The notes below the pieces were generated by a model. The model did not search any database, was not told the origin of the DNA, and saw only the letters and a program-made list of their open reading frames with translations. DNA of 64,000 nucleotides from Pleodorina starrii. Taxonomy: Eukaryota > Chlorophyta > Chlorophyceae > Chlamydomonadales > Volvocaceae. The first letter of the stretch is position 1. Every line of letters begins with the position of its first letter. The stretch spans positions 2,356,001 through 2,420,000 of the forward strand of contig BRXU01000001.1 in NCBI GenBank assembly GCA_030267565.1, read 5' to 3'. The position numbers were made by a program, and so were the translations under genes. Below are positions 33,339-45,488 of the stretch, one piece after another.

Positions 33339-34536
33339 TCATGTTCAGAGGCGAGCCACACTTCCGCTGGGCGGGGGGCCCCGCTTCTTTTTGGGGCGGT
33401 GGAGCTGTGAATGCTCCGGGGCGGCAAGGTAATAATATCATACAAAGACGAACCGCAGCAAAGGAACCGAGACATTGCGGGGGGGGGGGGGGTTGGGGCG
33501 ATGGGGGGAGTGTCTTATAAGGATACCATGATGCGATGCATGTGTGTACTGTGTAGGCTCGCGTTGCGGTGAGAGGAGAGTTGGTCCCTGTTGGTCCAGT
33601 AGTGCTGCGCCCTCGTTGCTTGCGCCCTGAGCGCGCAGCTGGGCGGGGAGTGGCCGAGTGTGGGGCTACCGGACCTCCGGCGGGTGGCCTCGCTGCGGCC
33701 CTTGACCACCCACCAACCGCAGCCACGTCGTTCGGGCGTCCGATTGCCTCCCCGCCATCCTCGCCTGCATTACCTTTTGTAAACTATGAGCCGGTGCTGA
33801 AGGGGTTTCAAGGTACTGGACTGGCAAGTATTCAGGACACGTGCGGGCTGGACGGGTTCATCGACCCTGCCGACGTCATCGCTGCCACCGACCTGCATGA
33901 AAAGCTACGGTCTACGGTCTACGGTACAGTGCCCGCTGCACGTCAGTGATTTCTGCACGGAGCCAGGACGGCCAGCCAGCTGGCGCATTCACCGGCTTCC
34001 TTGACAGTGCATCTTCGGAAGGCATCGTGGCTGCTGGCACAATATTGCCGGCTTCAGCGGAAGCTCGCGTGAAATGGGCCCAACTGCTGAGACATCCATG
34101 GTTCGGCACACCGACGGCTTTGAGGACGACGCTGTGGTCCTGACCCGCACAGCAAACATACATCACGCCGGACATTGCCATGCTGCGAGGTTTGCGACGC
34201 GCGCCTCGCTCGCTAATGGGCACGGGGTGGCGAACGGGCAACATCGTCTACACGCTCGGCCTTTCGCTCGTACTTCCGAGCCGCTTCACGCCCTGCTCCC
34301 TCCCGACGTATTAAGCAAAGACATACCGTCGCAGCGGGGTTGCGAGCAGCTTTGTGCTGTGAAAAGACGCTCTGTAAGCTCCTGGTCTGGGTCCTCCCCT
34401 GTTCCCAAAATCTCCGTACGACGAAAAACCTAAACTCACCGTACGGTTAAAAACTGTATGCTTCTTTGTTCGGCGCGCGAAAGCACATCGGGGGCTATAT
34501 CATAAAGCTCGATCGTTTCATCAGTGCTGCGTAACC
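33339..34536. other. Upstream interval with unassigned coding-like fragment
   Basis: A plus-strand frame ending at 33949 has a fairly ordinary composition from about 33774 (NYEPVLKGFQGTGLASIQDT and onward). I cannot connect it to a gene and it may be a fragment. The rest should contain the promoter of the gene at 34537. Confidence 0.25.
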
Positions 34537-36676
34537 ATGCAGACTGTGCACAGGGCGCACGAACTGCTGCGCCGCGAGTTGCGTGGATTGCGCTACGGAA
34601 CATGCAGGCATGGGCGCATTCAAAGGACAGCGATGTCAACGAAGGATCATTCCAGCGTGGCTGTGGGCAGCTCCAGCAGCGACACGGCCCTGCTTGCCGA
34701 GGTTGTGGACCAGTTAAAGACCATGAACAGCAGGCTGGGCAAGATTTCCAAACAGGTAGATGCGCGGAGCTGAAGTGCATCATTTTTTGGGGTGCCTTGG
34801 GCAGAAACCCAGCTTCGCCGATGGCCCCCTAATGCATGTGCAGGTGCAGCGACTGGAGACGCGTGTGTGTGAACTCTACGAGTTTACCAGCTTGCCGCTC
34901 ATCAGCAGTCACTTCAACAGCGACTTCGCTGAGAGCGTCGACCTGCGGAGCGCAGCGCACATCGTGGACCACATTCTTGGGTTGGCCCTCAACCTGGATT
35001 TACCGGCCTTGAAGCAGCGCGGGACGTTGATCAGCATCCTGGAAGACTACGTCCTGAAAGAAGTGAGCCGCGTATCAGTTATCCCACCGACCCAAATCCC
35101 CGTAACGTACCCTAACTCCCTTTCCCCCGGGCACGGGCCCCGCCCCACTGCTTCCCTTTCCCTTCCGCTTTCCCTTCCGCTTTCTACTCCCCTCCAGCGT
35201 CAGGGGTTGCGCGCGGCCATGAAGTCCCTGATGGACGAGGCGTGTGAGGACATGGGGGTCTGCATGGTCGCCCTGCCCTCCAACTTCCAGGTGGGGCCTC
35301 CTCGTCACCAACCCGAAACAGCTGCGCGAGGGGAAAGGGCCTGACGGCGGGGTTGAACCTGACCCACTCAGTCACCATCACCCTTTACAACCCTAGCCCT
35401 CCATCCTTCCACTAGCTCCCCTCTTATCTCCTCTCCCCTGCCTGCCTCCACGCCCCTTTCCGCTACCTTGCCCTCCCCCCTTCCCATGTCCCTCCCCTCC
35501 CTCTCCCTTCCCCCCGCCCTCTTCTCCTCTCCCCCTTGCCCTTTCCCTTCCCTTCCCCCAGACCGCCCCCTGGGACGACATCCGCGCCTGCCTGCAGGAG
35601 CTCCAGCTCGGCTTCTCCTCCCCCAACTCCTCCCAGGTCGACGAGCGCATCAACAACCTGATGCGCTGCGTGGACGCGCTGGAGACGGGCAGTCCCCCGC
35701 GGCCGCTGCCGGGCTTCATAGAGATGGCCACAGCCATGGCCAGCGGCTGCTGCAGCAGCCGCATATCGCTCGACTGCCGCGGCCGCATCGACGTGCGAGA
35801 CACGTACATCGAGTTCCACATCGGGGCGTTCAAGGGGGTCAACTCGGGTGGGTGGGTGGGTGGGTAGGTCGTGGGTGGGGTCTGGGGTGAGGCGGCAAAA
35901 GAGGGCGTGCGAGGGGGGTAAAAAGAAGATACGCAGCGGGGGGAGGCGGCGAAGGGGGAGGCGGCGGGAGGGGGAAGGGCACGGGTGCACTTTTCTTGGG
36001 AGGGGAGGTCCAGGGGGGGAGGGGGAGGGAAGCCACCAGGGGAGGGCGCGGGTAGGTGGACTGGGTTGCGTTCCGCGGCGAGGCGTTTGGCGCTTCTGGG
36101 TGGCGATGTTCGCCAGGCTCTGGGCCCAGCCGGCCAGATGGCGATTTGTCGATGATGCGTAGCTACCCGTGGCTCCGAAACCACCATACGCGTGGCTTCT
36201 CCACGCCCTGCTTCCTCCCTCTCTCGCATGCCCCCCCCCCTCCCCTGTGGATCAACCCTCCTCCGCATTCCTTTTGTCATCCCTGTCCCCCCTTTTTCCA
36301 TCCGCCAGGCTACCCGGAGACCTGCCTGCTGCTCAAGCGCTCCGCCTCGCTGTTCGTGTGGGCCTACCGCGTCCTCGAGCCGCACATCTACAAGCCGGCC
36401 GCCGCCGCATCCCCCGCCTCCTCCTCCCCCACGGCGGCAGCGGCGGCTGCGTTGCCGGGGTCCGTGTCCGCGTCGGCGTCGGGTCGGCGTGAGCGCGACG
36501 TGGAGGCGATTGGCTACACGTTTAGCGTGGGCAAGGTGCCGCCGCAGGACTCGTTGCTGAAGCTGTACGACGATTTCGAGGTGGAGGTCAACGGGCGGCG
36601 CAGCCAGGCGGACATCGCCTACCGCTACTTCTCCGTCAAGCCCACCGGCCTGCACGAGCACTACGCCAAGGTTTGA
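34537..36676 (+). CDS. Unrecognised five-exon protein
   Basis: Exons 34537-34755, 34844-35062, 35198-35290, 35562-35847 and 36309-36676 join in phase with GT-AG introns and give 394 residues. If translation starts at the second in-frame ATG (34633) the product is 362 residues. Residues near the first junction (LLAEVVDQLKTMNSRLGKIS and on) look like a short coiled coil. The middle and end have ordinary globular composition, with ISLDCRGRIDVRDTYIEFHI, YPETCLLLKRSASLFVWAYR and DSLLKLYDDFEVEVNGRRS, plus one Ala/Ser-rich insertion in the last exon. I recognise no family, transmembrane helix or catalytic motif. The last codons read through a weak donor-like GTTTGA, so the C-terminus could differ. 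Confidence 0.65.
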
Positions 36677-39393
36677 GCGAAGCGAGTGGAGACTGCTGTG
36701 GAGGCGTGCGTGCGTGCGAGGGGGGCAAGAAGCGCGCCGGCCGGAGGCGGGACGAAGGGCTGGGTGGGCAGCAGTGCGCAGCGGCGTCCGCAGTCGGTTG
36801 ACGTGGCGGCGCAAGGGGGTAAGGGGAAGGCGAAGGCGGCGACGGAGCCGCTTGAGGGGTGGGTCGCGAGAGGTTCTGGATTGGGGCCTGGTGGCATCGA
36901 TTCATCTGCGCGGGAGTGAGTGGCGGGCCCGATCCTGGCCGGTGGTGACTGGTGGTGGGAAGGCCGACAACAAAATTGCGATCGCAAGCAAGGCAAAAGG
37001 GTTGCTCCAAAGCCAACAAGATATACGGTAGGTACCCAGGGGAGCTCCGAGAGTGAATAAAACAGGGGGGGCCATGATAGCTTGCCTGCCTGCCTGCTTG
37101 CTTGCGAGAAATAATAATATGGAGTTAGAGAATCATGCGCGGGTTGGGTCACTTTTCGCGGTGGTTGTGGTTGTGGTCGGACCGCTTCATGTGCCAGCGC
37201 CCCATGTCTCGGGCTCGGGCGGGCGGGGCAGGGACTGCGAGGGCAGGGGAGCAGGGGATGGATCCGCGTGGGTCGGGACTCGGGTCGGGACTCGGGAGAG
37301 CTACGAGGGCAGGTTATTACCGTAAGATGGAGTGTTTCATTTGCACGAGACAGGGAAGCACCCAAGGGCTGGTTGGCGGTGGCGGTGGCCACGTCTTCTC
37401 TCTGTCTCTTGAGCTTCGTGCGGCGCGGGCGCGGCGCCCCGCAAGGCGGTCCAATGCAGGCCCCGGGGCTTTGCTTGGGGCCCGGGTTGTGGCGTTGGCA
37501 GCGCTTCGCGTTGTTGGTTTCTGCGTTCTGCGCGCTGCAGGTTGCAGGATGGAAGGCGAAATGAGATCGTTGGCAGGTGGGCAACACAACTACACGACGC
37601 GCACTTGGCGCGCTGCCTACAAGGGGTTCACAAAGCAACGAAATTCGTGATGGGTGCGCGAGACTGACTGGCTGGCGCGTACAACCTGGGGGAGGGAGGG
37701 CGCGCGCCGTGGCATTTTATTGAGCAGGGGTCGAACCGGTCGGGGGACGGTTCGGACGCACATCGGCCGCATGCGGGTGTCTGCATGACGCACGCGGGCA
37801 TGTGCGTCGCCCCCCGTCGCCTCCGGTACACCGCTTCGCTCTTTCCTTTGTTTCCCCCTAGTCTCCCCCCAAAGGGTTTTTACATGCATCTTGGCGTGCT
37901 GAGCCGGCGCCCGCGTCTGCCGTGTGCGCGGGCCACTGCGCGAATGCGAATACACCCTAATACCCTAATTTATGTCTTCGCGCGGCGGTTTGGTATGTTT
38001 TGTACGAAACATCTTCTTGAGAGTCATTCTCCAGGCGCAATGCAGCGTGATGGGGGAACCCAATCAAACGCAGGACCGTGACCGGCAGGGTGGCACGATG
38101 TTTGGGCGGCAGGGGGGCGCTGGGGCTGTGCTCCTGGGGCTTTGCGCGCGGTCGTACGCAGGGACAAAACGACGCAAAGACGTGGGCGGTGGTAGCCCTT
38201 ACGAGGCCTTGCAGAAGCCCGTCCTTGCAATGCATACATGTGTGTGATGTGGTGTGAGGTTGTGCGTGCGGCTTTGTGTTCACGTTGGGTGCTCGTGTTT
38301 GATGCCCAGGTCCAGCCTTGCGGTGTCGAGAAGGGCCATGCATGCAGCGGCGTCGGACTGCCTGGACAGCCGCGTTTATTGTGGCGTAAAAACGGGATGC
38401 TGCTTCCTGGCCGCCTGCGCGTTTTTGGTGTCTGCTCGCTGCTATTGCAGAGAGGGAGGGGCTTCACTATGGCAAAGAATCGTGACGGTGGTATGGCACG
38501 CGGCCGGCGTTCTGGTTTCATGACTATCGTGCCACAGCAATCAAGCAATGTGCGGAGAGAGCGTGCCAGGCCGCGCGCTGTTTTTATGCGCGTAGAGCGA
38601 GCGATCGAGCAAGCCAGTGATTGGGGCATGAGCGCTGCTGGCGTGCTTCTCTGTGCTGCAATTGCGAAGGCTTAATTTCCGATTGCCTGTGTTGGTGCTT
38701 GGGTGCCGCAGGGGAGGCAGGGGCGATGCATCAGTCGCAGCGACGCAATCGCCCGCGGCGCCGGTAGGAAGCCCGAGCCCAATGTGTCGTAACAGAGGAC
38801 AATGTGTCGTAACAGAGCAGTACTTCAGTGATGTGATTGTACCCGCCTCGTGGGCGTGGCTAAGAGCAACGTACGTTCCATCAGAACGTCTGTCGAGGCA
38901 ATCAAGCAATGGCGTGTGACAACCACCCACGGGATGTAAACATCAGCCCTCCCCCATCGCCACAGTTTGCTGCATAATACAATTGCGGTAACAATCCACC
39001 ACACAGCTGCGGTGCAAGCACTCGGCTGGGGGACCCCAACCGGCCTCCGACGGCGGAGGAGCTGAAAGACGGCCAGCTTCGACGAGCCACAGGCTTACGC
39101 AGGTGCAGCGCCTGACTTGCGCCACACAGACACCGGTAAGTACACACCGGATCCCCCGGAGGCTATCGAGCACAGACAGAATTTGATTGGGACCTGGCCT
39201 CACCTCCCTCAGGGGGAGGGCAGGGCACGCGGACAGTGATGCCCCGAAACCACCAGAAGCTACAACAACCCCACCCCAGACAGACAGCGCATGTGGAAAG
39301 AAGGGATGAAATGCAACGAGACTCGACAAACGACTCCGTCCGCCGCCGCAAACCAGCGCCCCGGCGCCTGATCCATTCGTGCCGTTAATTTGG

Positions 39394-39395
<2 letters not shown>

Positions 39396-39471
<76 letters not shown>

Positions 39472-39640
39472 CTGTTACATATCTGCCGGGCCGACACTGG
39501 CCGGGGGCGCTAACCCGCCCACATACGGGAGACCGCCGAAGCACTCCTCTGTTGAGGAGGGGCGTACCACCTTGTCCGCACACTGCACCGGGAAGTGCTA
39601 ACCGCTGCGCCGTAATCGTCACAGGACAGCGTCCACCTGA
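39396..39640 (-). repeat. (TG)n-tailed repeat, copy A
   Basis: On the minus strand the unit runs leftward and ends GGCAGATATGTAACAGTTAC followed by (CA)n. It shares the blocks CCGGCCAGTGTCGGCCCGG, GGGTTAGC and GCGGTCT with copy B at 39949. The ordered TGTAAC plus dinucleotide tail suggests a retroposed element. Confidence 0.55.
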
Positions 39641-39948
39641 TTGTCCATGTGCCAGCTAAGCTAGCCCCAGGCGCCTACTGTCCTCGGTCCACCGAACGCA
39701 TGCTCTACAGCTGCGTAATCTACCAGGGCACTCACACCGGTGCCATTGTCACCTCCTATATCCTTCGGAAGCCTGCCGCCGCCCGATCTTAGTTATCCAA
39801 CCACCACCTGCTATGCAGTCTGGTCCAGGCCCTATGCAGACTCATTCCTCCACCACTGCTCTGCGGCAGCGTTGTAGTCTTCTAGGTGGCATCCCACTCC
39901 AGCCGCCCCGCGCACCAGAGGACACCAGAGGTACCAGCGGTGGGGTAC

Positions 39949-40120
39949 GTGTGTGTGTGTGTGTGTGTGTCGTTACAGTATCTGACCGGGCCCTGACGCT
40001 GGCCAGGGGCTGCTAACCCAGCCCCGACGGAAAGACCGCCTAAGCACTCTCCCCCTTGCGGTGGGAGAAGGGCGTGAGGGGCCGCTACCCCCTCCTGCTC
40101 GACGCAGAGCTGGCTGCGTC
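39949..40120 (-). repeat. (TG)n-tailed repeat, copy B
   Basis: Diverged second copy of the repeat at 39396-39640. On the minus strand it ends CAGATACTGTAACGACAC then (CA)n. It shares GGTTAGCAGCCCCTGGCCAG and the GCGGTCTTTCCG block. No coding potential was seen. Confidence 0.5.
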
Positions 40121-41644
40121 ATACACCCCATATATGTGTGTGTGTGTGTGTGTGTGACGCAGCTCGGCCCGCGTGTCGCTGGCACCGCGTACATGACGGG
40201 CAGCGGGTGTGAGGTTTGCAGTGCGGGGCCAGGGCACACGCACACACTCTCTCGCGCGGCGGGTGGGACAAGGGTGGGGGCGGCAAAACCCTAAAACCCA
40301 GCCACACGCGCGGCTCCCTGTCTTATTCACACCTCTCTCTCCCTCTCTCGCACCTCATCGATCACCCTTTGCCCGCGACTCGGCGCACGCCCCTCGCCTC
40401 GCCTCTCCTTTCTGTGTGCCGGTTGCGTTCGGTAGTCTGCGCGCCCCACCCAGCCAAGGCCACGCCGCAATCGTATAGCATGGCATCACACGCACCTGAC
40501 AGGGCTCCCGTCCCCGCCCGCCGGGAAAAGCTCCTGCCACGCCGCCCCAAACATAACATACAAATACAGCGCCGACGCGCAGCCTTTTGTTCCTCCTCCA
40601 ACGGAAGCACACACGCACACACGCACACAGCGCCAGTGTCAGTGTCAGGTGTGGACTGAAACCCAAGTCGCGATCCTCTGCCCTGTCCATCCACTGCCCT
40701 GTGCACACCAACCCAACCCAGCCATGCAGAGCCGTCAAACCACCCCGTCAGTGTCCCCATCGCACTTTCCAACGTAACAACCACACACAGCTACACACAC
40801 GTGTTCCCTCTTTCAGACGTCGCGGCACCTCCGGGCAATCAGGCCGACGCAGCGCCGGTTCGCCCGCCACACCACATCCTTCCCCCGCTCTCCTCTGCTC
40901 TCTCTCTGCTCCTACCTCTCAACCCACTCAGCTGCCTCTCCTACCACACGGTAGCACCTCAACGCTGGAACTCGCACCTCTCTCTCTCACGAACTCGACG
41001 CAACACTCGGTTTCTTGTCCATCACGCACATATTCACAAAAGGTCGCCGCCCGCCGCGTAAAGAAAAGGGGGCAATTGAGTCTGTGCTTCGCCGCCACAT
41101 CCTGGGCAGCCGCAAAGCCAGAAACCAGAAACTGGCATCAAACCACCACCAGCCAACGACAACGACACTATTGTGAAAGAAACCGTAAACTTCTACCGGT
41201 ATTAGCAGGCAGACTCTGTAACGACTTTTGATTGTGATTCAGTCAAAGTAGCGAAGCAGACCCCTACTGACACGATGACGTCAACATGAGAAAACATCAG
41301 AACCCGTCCCTGCCCTTCATGAAAGACCCACCGACAAGGCCCCGTCCCATGTCCACAGGCGCCACCCGCAGGCGTCCGCCGGCTTCCGCGCCCAAAAGCC
41401 CATCACCAAAAGCCCACCACCACCACCACCACCACCCTGACATCAGTGGCAAAACCTCCCACGACACGCGCATACACACACTCACACACATCAACACGCA
41501 CGGCACCGCACATCAGAGGCGTTTTCAGCCGCAACACAGCAGCGCGGGCCGCCGAAGTAGACAGACATGACATCTTGGATGAAACTGCGCAAGGCGCACC
41601 ACCGCGCGCGCGGAACGCGGAACGCGGCTGCCGAGGGCAGCTTC

Positions 41645-44202
41645 TTACGCGGTGCCCTGCTCCGGGCGAGTCAGCTCCTGCCAGCCCTCCTGAGGCTCCT
41701 CCCAGCACCGGGGGGCCACTCCGGTGTACCTTGGGGGGGCGGGGCGGGGAGGGGGGGAAGCACGAGGGACGGGGATCCGGGGGTACGGAAATGAGTACGA
41801 CGAAGCGAGGTAGGCAAGGCCGGCTCAGGCAGTCACATTACCAGCCGAGCACTGCGCTCCGCTACTCGCTGGGGCGCTCTGCGCACCTCGCTGCCCGCCA
41901 CCTCGCTGCCCGCCACCTCGCAACCCGCGACACTCACTTGTGGATCAGCTTCTCCAGGCCGCGGAAAAAGCCGGTCGAGTCGAGGGGGCCGTTCCACCAG
42001 CCGCTCACGATGCAGTAGTTGCCCTCAAAGGGAGCCCGGTGGTGGGCGCCGTGCTCGCGGCGGCCGATCAGCAGCCCCACGTCCTGGCGGGCCGGCAGGG
42101 GAGGGAGGGAGGGTGATCCACGTATTAAACGGCGGCACACACACACACACACTGACCCCGCGCTGAGCCGCGGTCGACCCCGTCCTGGCCAGGTGCCACG
42201 CCCGCCCCGCATCTACCCATCGCCCCCACCCCACCCATCTCCCCCCCGCCCCCCACCTGCATCGCCACCACCGCCGGGTGCAGCTCGCTCTTCTTCAGGT
42301 GGCTCCACGCGTGGAACTGCTGACTCATGCACACCAGGAACAGAAAGCTGGACGACCAGGCATTCCAGCCCAGAGGCATCACGGGGCTCAGGACCAGCAG
42401 CGCAGCGGCGGGGTACGAGGCGGGGCCGAACACCTGGCGACGCGGCGGGTTGGGGTGGGGTGGGATATGATGGGGTGGAGACATGGGGTGGGAACATGGG
42501 ATGGGATGGGGACACGGGCTGGAGAGGCGGGTGCATTCGCGAGCTGGCCGATGCAACACGTCAACACGAGCGGGTGGAGGTATTGGATCGGGGCTCAAAA
42601 TGAGGGCTTAGGGCTGCAGACCGACGGGGACCGATGGGAGTCTCCCAAGTTGGTGTTGCCTCGCTGCCGCTTCGCCTGCCTACACCGACTCCCGCCCGTG
42701 CCAAACTGCCACTCCACCCACCCACCCACTCTGCCCACCTCTGCCGCTCTGTGGCCTCCGATAACCCCCCCCCTCCCCGAGACCCTTCCTTCCCGACCAA
42801 AGGACCTCCCTGACCTCCCTGGATCGATTCCGCTGACAGACAGACTGGCTGACTAACTAAACTGCCATACAGACTGCCTGACAGACAGACAGCCGGACCC
42901 ACCTGATGCATGTTGTTGGCGAACTCGCGCTGTGTGATGGTCCAGGGGCGCTGGTGGTGGCCCTGGAAGGCGGCAATCTGGCGCCCAAACACGGGCGTGG
43001 AGCCGTCGCCGTAGTTGTCAACCCCCCAGTGGTAGACGCCTGATGGCAGGGGGAACGGGGCCGGATGGGACGGGGGCGGGACGAGACGGGGAAACCACCG
43101 TAAACAAGGTGGGAAACCCTTCCAACGGCAGCGCATGCCTGCAACCCAGACAGGCCCAGGCCCAGGCACACGCCCAGGCAGACAGGCGGCGGCGATGCGA
43201 GGCAAGGCACCCCGCCCGCCCGCCAGCGGGGAATGGCCAGGGTCCAGAGGTCGAAAGGTTATCCAGAATGTGCATTGACCGCGAGCGAGCAGGCGAGCGC
43301 CCTGAGGAGAACGGCTGGCGCGTCGGGGTCTGATCCCAATGTCAATTGTGTGTATGTGTGTGTGTGTCTGCGTTTTCATCCCAGCTGAAGGAGGCTCTAA
43401 GCCCCCCGAGCCCACACACGGCACCGGTTCTCGACCGCCTGCCTCCCCTTCTCTCTCGCCCGCCCTCGCCCTCGTCAAGCCTCACCTGTGCCCAGGTCAG
43501 AGAGAACGTACGCCAGCAGTACGGCACCTCCAAACACAGCCATGTCGCCGGGGCCCGTGACCTGCGGCCCGGGGGTAGCAGCGCAAAGCAACGCCACGCG
43601 CAGGGGGGACAGGGGGGTTCCCCCGGGTTGAGGCGCAACGCATACAGAGAGGAGAGGAGAGGGAGGGAGAGGGAGAAGGGCACAACAGGGAACAACACAA
43701 TGACGACTACCGAGGCCGTCAACCGGACCTTGGCCTTCGACCCCAACGCAAACTCCCACTCTCAGCGCCTCACCCCTCCCGCCCCTTTCCAGTCCCAACC
43801 CGCTTCCCCAGCCGCCCTCCCTGCCGCCCCTCCTCCCTGCCGGTCCACCTGGCCCATGGCCTGCGCCAGCGTGGCGCCGATCAGCGCCATAGACACCCCG
43901 GTCCAGGCGCGCATCTCCGGAGTGGACTTGAGATTCTCATTCTCGTCAACCACAAACTTGGAGGAGCCGTGGGCGCTGGCGGATGCGGCGCTGACAGGCG
44001 CAGAGGTGGAGGCCTCAGCATCCGTCACGGTGGAGCCCAGCGGCCGCGGGGCAAACGCATCCGCGTCCGCGGCGCCGGCAGCGGTCTCCTCCTCCAGGGA
44101 GGCTGTCTCGCGAGTTTGGACGGAGGCGGCGGCGACGATGAGGGGTCGGCGGCCAAGGGAGGCGGCAGCGGCGGGAAACCGGGCGTCGTCGTCGTCCTCC
44201 GT
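41645..44202 (-). CDS. FAD4: FAD4-type plastid lipid desaturase (5' end unresolved)
   Basis: The FAD4 family (TMEM189/Kua-type fold) introduces the trans-3 double bond into palmitate of plastid phosphatidylglycerol. Minus-strand exons: 43849 to at least 44202, 43486-43561, 42903-43039, 42257-42433, 41938-42083, 41645-41729. All joins keep phase and give at least 324 residues. Family motifs: HWGVDNYGDGSTPVFG, FQGHHQRPWTIT, FANNMHQ, QQFHAWSH, EHGAHHRAPFEGNYCIVSGW, ending with TGVAPRCW. The last exon uses an AAG acceptor; reading through instead would stop at LEKLIHK and lose the conserved tail. The N-terminal part is Ala-rich with RRPLIVAAASVQTRE, consistent with a transit peptide, but it has no Met in frame, so at least one upstream coding exon is missing. 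Confidence 0.85.
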
Positions 44203-44726
44203 CTGGAGACCAGGGGCGATAATGACGGTGTGGGTGTTGGGGGTATTGGGGTACGGGGTCGTGGGTACGATTGGGGGTACGAGGTACGTCGGCGCGGCAG
44301 TCGAGGGTGATGGGATAATGGGAGACCAGATTGTGCAAGCTGACCGGGGGGGTGCAAGGGCTCAGGGTGCGCATCGCAGGTTTTCAAACACCACTGGGGG
44401 ATTGGCGCAGAGGAGGCAGAGGGGCGGGGGAGGGGGCGGCGGGAATCGCGGTCAGCGGCCCGCGGGGTGCGGGCGACCTGATCCGGGTTGGGACGGGGAG
44501 AGGCTACCGTAGCCGCGCGGGTGTCGTCTCCGTAATCACAGCTGCGTCGAAGCGTCAGGGTGCGCCCTTTGGGCTTTGGGGCAGGGCGGTTCTTTCAAAG
44601 GGCCGGTGGCCACAGGGCGAGGGCCTGGCTTCCTAAATAGGACGGGGTGGCACCATGGGGGGGCACTTATGCAGCAGGAGCTGGCGCCTTCCCTAGGTTG
44701 AACGGCGCGCACGAGGGATACCGAAA

Positions 44727-44783
44727 GGCGGCCGCGTCGCCGCATAGCTCTTGCTATAAGAGCTATGCGGCGACGCGGCCGCC
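44727..44783. repeat. Perfect 26-bp foldback
   Basis: Arms 44727-44752 and 44758-44783 are exact reverse complements around the 5-base spacer GCTAT. Each arm contains GCGGCCGC and ends in ATAGCTCTT next to the spacer. Confidence 0.95.
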
Positions 44784-44877
44784 GCTTTACTTCCGGCGCC
44801 GCTTCATTTCCGGCGCTTTACTTCCGGCGCCTTGACTTCCGGCGCCGCTTTACTTCCGGCGCTTTACTTCCGGCGCT
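44784..44877 (+). repeat. ACTTCCGGCGC direct repeats
   Basis: Six irregularly spaced copies of a (TTT)ACTTCCGGCGC-like unit directly follow the foldback. Each contains the small palindrome CGGCGCCG or CCGGCG. Confidence 0.85.
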
Positions 44878-45483
44878 GGGAGCTACAGGAACAGCGCAAA
44901 ACATGACCCAGCGCGGCAATGCCGGTCATCGTTTGAGGTTGCGATTGGTACTGTGTGCAGACGGCATCATAAGCTGCGGTCTGAGTCGACTGCTGCTGCC
45001 TTAGCTGCCTTCTTACAAGGGCGCTTGCGCCGCGACCGCTTTGATGCCTCGGTGCTTTCACAACAGCTTAAAAGCTCTAGGCCAGTTTTTTCCGCGTTTG
45101 CCCCTCTCGCCCTGCATCCGCACACAATTCATCTGGACAGTTTATATTCCGTTCCATACCGTACATCCGTGAATCCCACGGCCGTCGTTTGAACAGGATC
45201 ATGACTGGACTGCCGCTCTTTTCGCGTACAAAATTTTACCGCACAAAAGCGACCAGCGCTGCAGAAAATCGCCATACAACCGCACCATCACCGTACAAAA
45301 ATCGTCGCCGGGCACAACAAAAAACCCGACACAAGTAGCCCCAGGCAGGTGGACACAACCCCAAAATGCCGACGCTGGCATATCTCAGAACACCAACTAC
45401 CGCAGGCGTCGTAATTTCAACGGACTACAACCACCGCACGCATGCGGCATATTGTATCAACAACAACAAGTTCAATATCAGTT

Positions 45484-45488
45484 TTACA
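45484..45488 (-). terminator. Candidate poly(A) signal of the 131-residue gene
   Basis: TTACA on the plus strand is TGTAA on the minus strand, about 470 bases past the stop at 45955. Confidence 0.4.

Larger units (their letters stand above)
36677..41644. other. 5-kb interval without a recognised gene
   Basis: No in-phase exon set with a recognisable product was found. Contents seen: the probable 3' UTR of the gene at 34537-36676, (TG)n tracts at 39396-39468, 39949-39970 and about 40134-40155, two related repeats next to the first two tracts, and a pyrimidine-rich stretch at 40300-41000. The minus strand just left of 41645 should be the 3' UTR of FAD4. Confidence 0.4.

Noticed and set aside
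33569..33949. 126-codon plus frame as a stand-alone gene
   Set aside because: Only its second half has ordinary composition, no start or splice partners are convincing and no family is recognised.
37720..37760. B-box-like GGTTCGACCCC (minus strand) as a tRNA gene
   Set aside because: There is no A box or cloverleaf upstream at the right distance.
39390..39500. CRISPR or telomere-like repeat
   Set aside because: The (TG)n tract is a simple microsatellite with no spacers, and the volvocine telomere unit TTTTAGGG is not found in the window.
41934..41936. TGA after LEKLIHK as the FAD4 stop codon
   Set aside because: The overlapping GTGAGT is a strong donor, and splicing to 41729 restores the conserved TGVAPRCW end.
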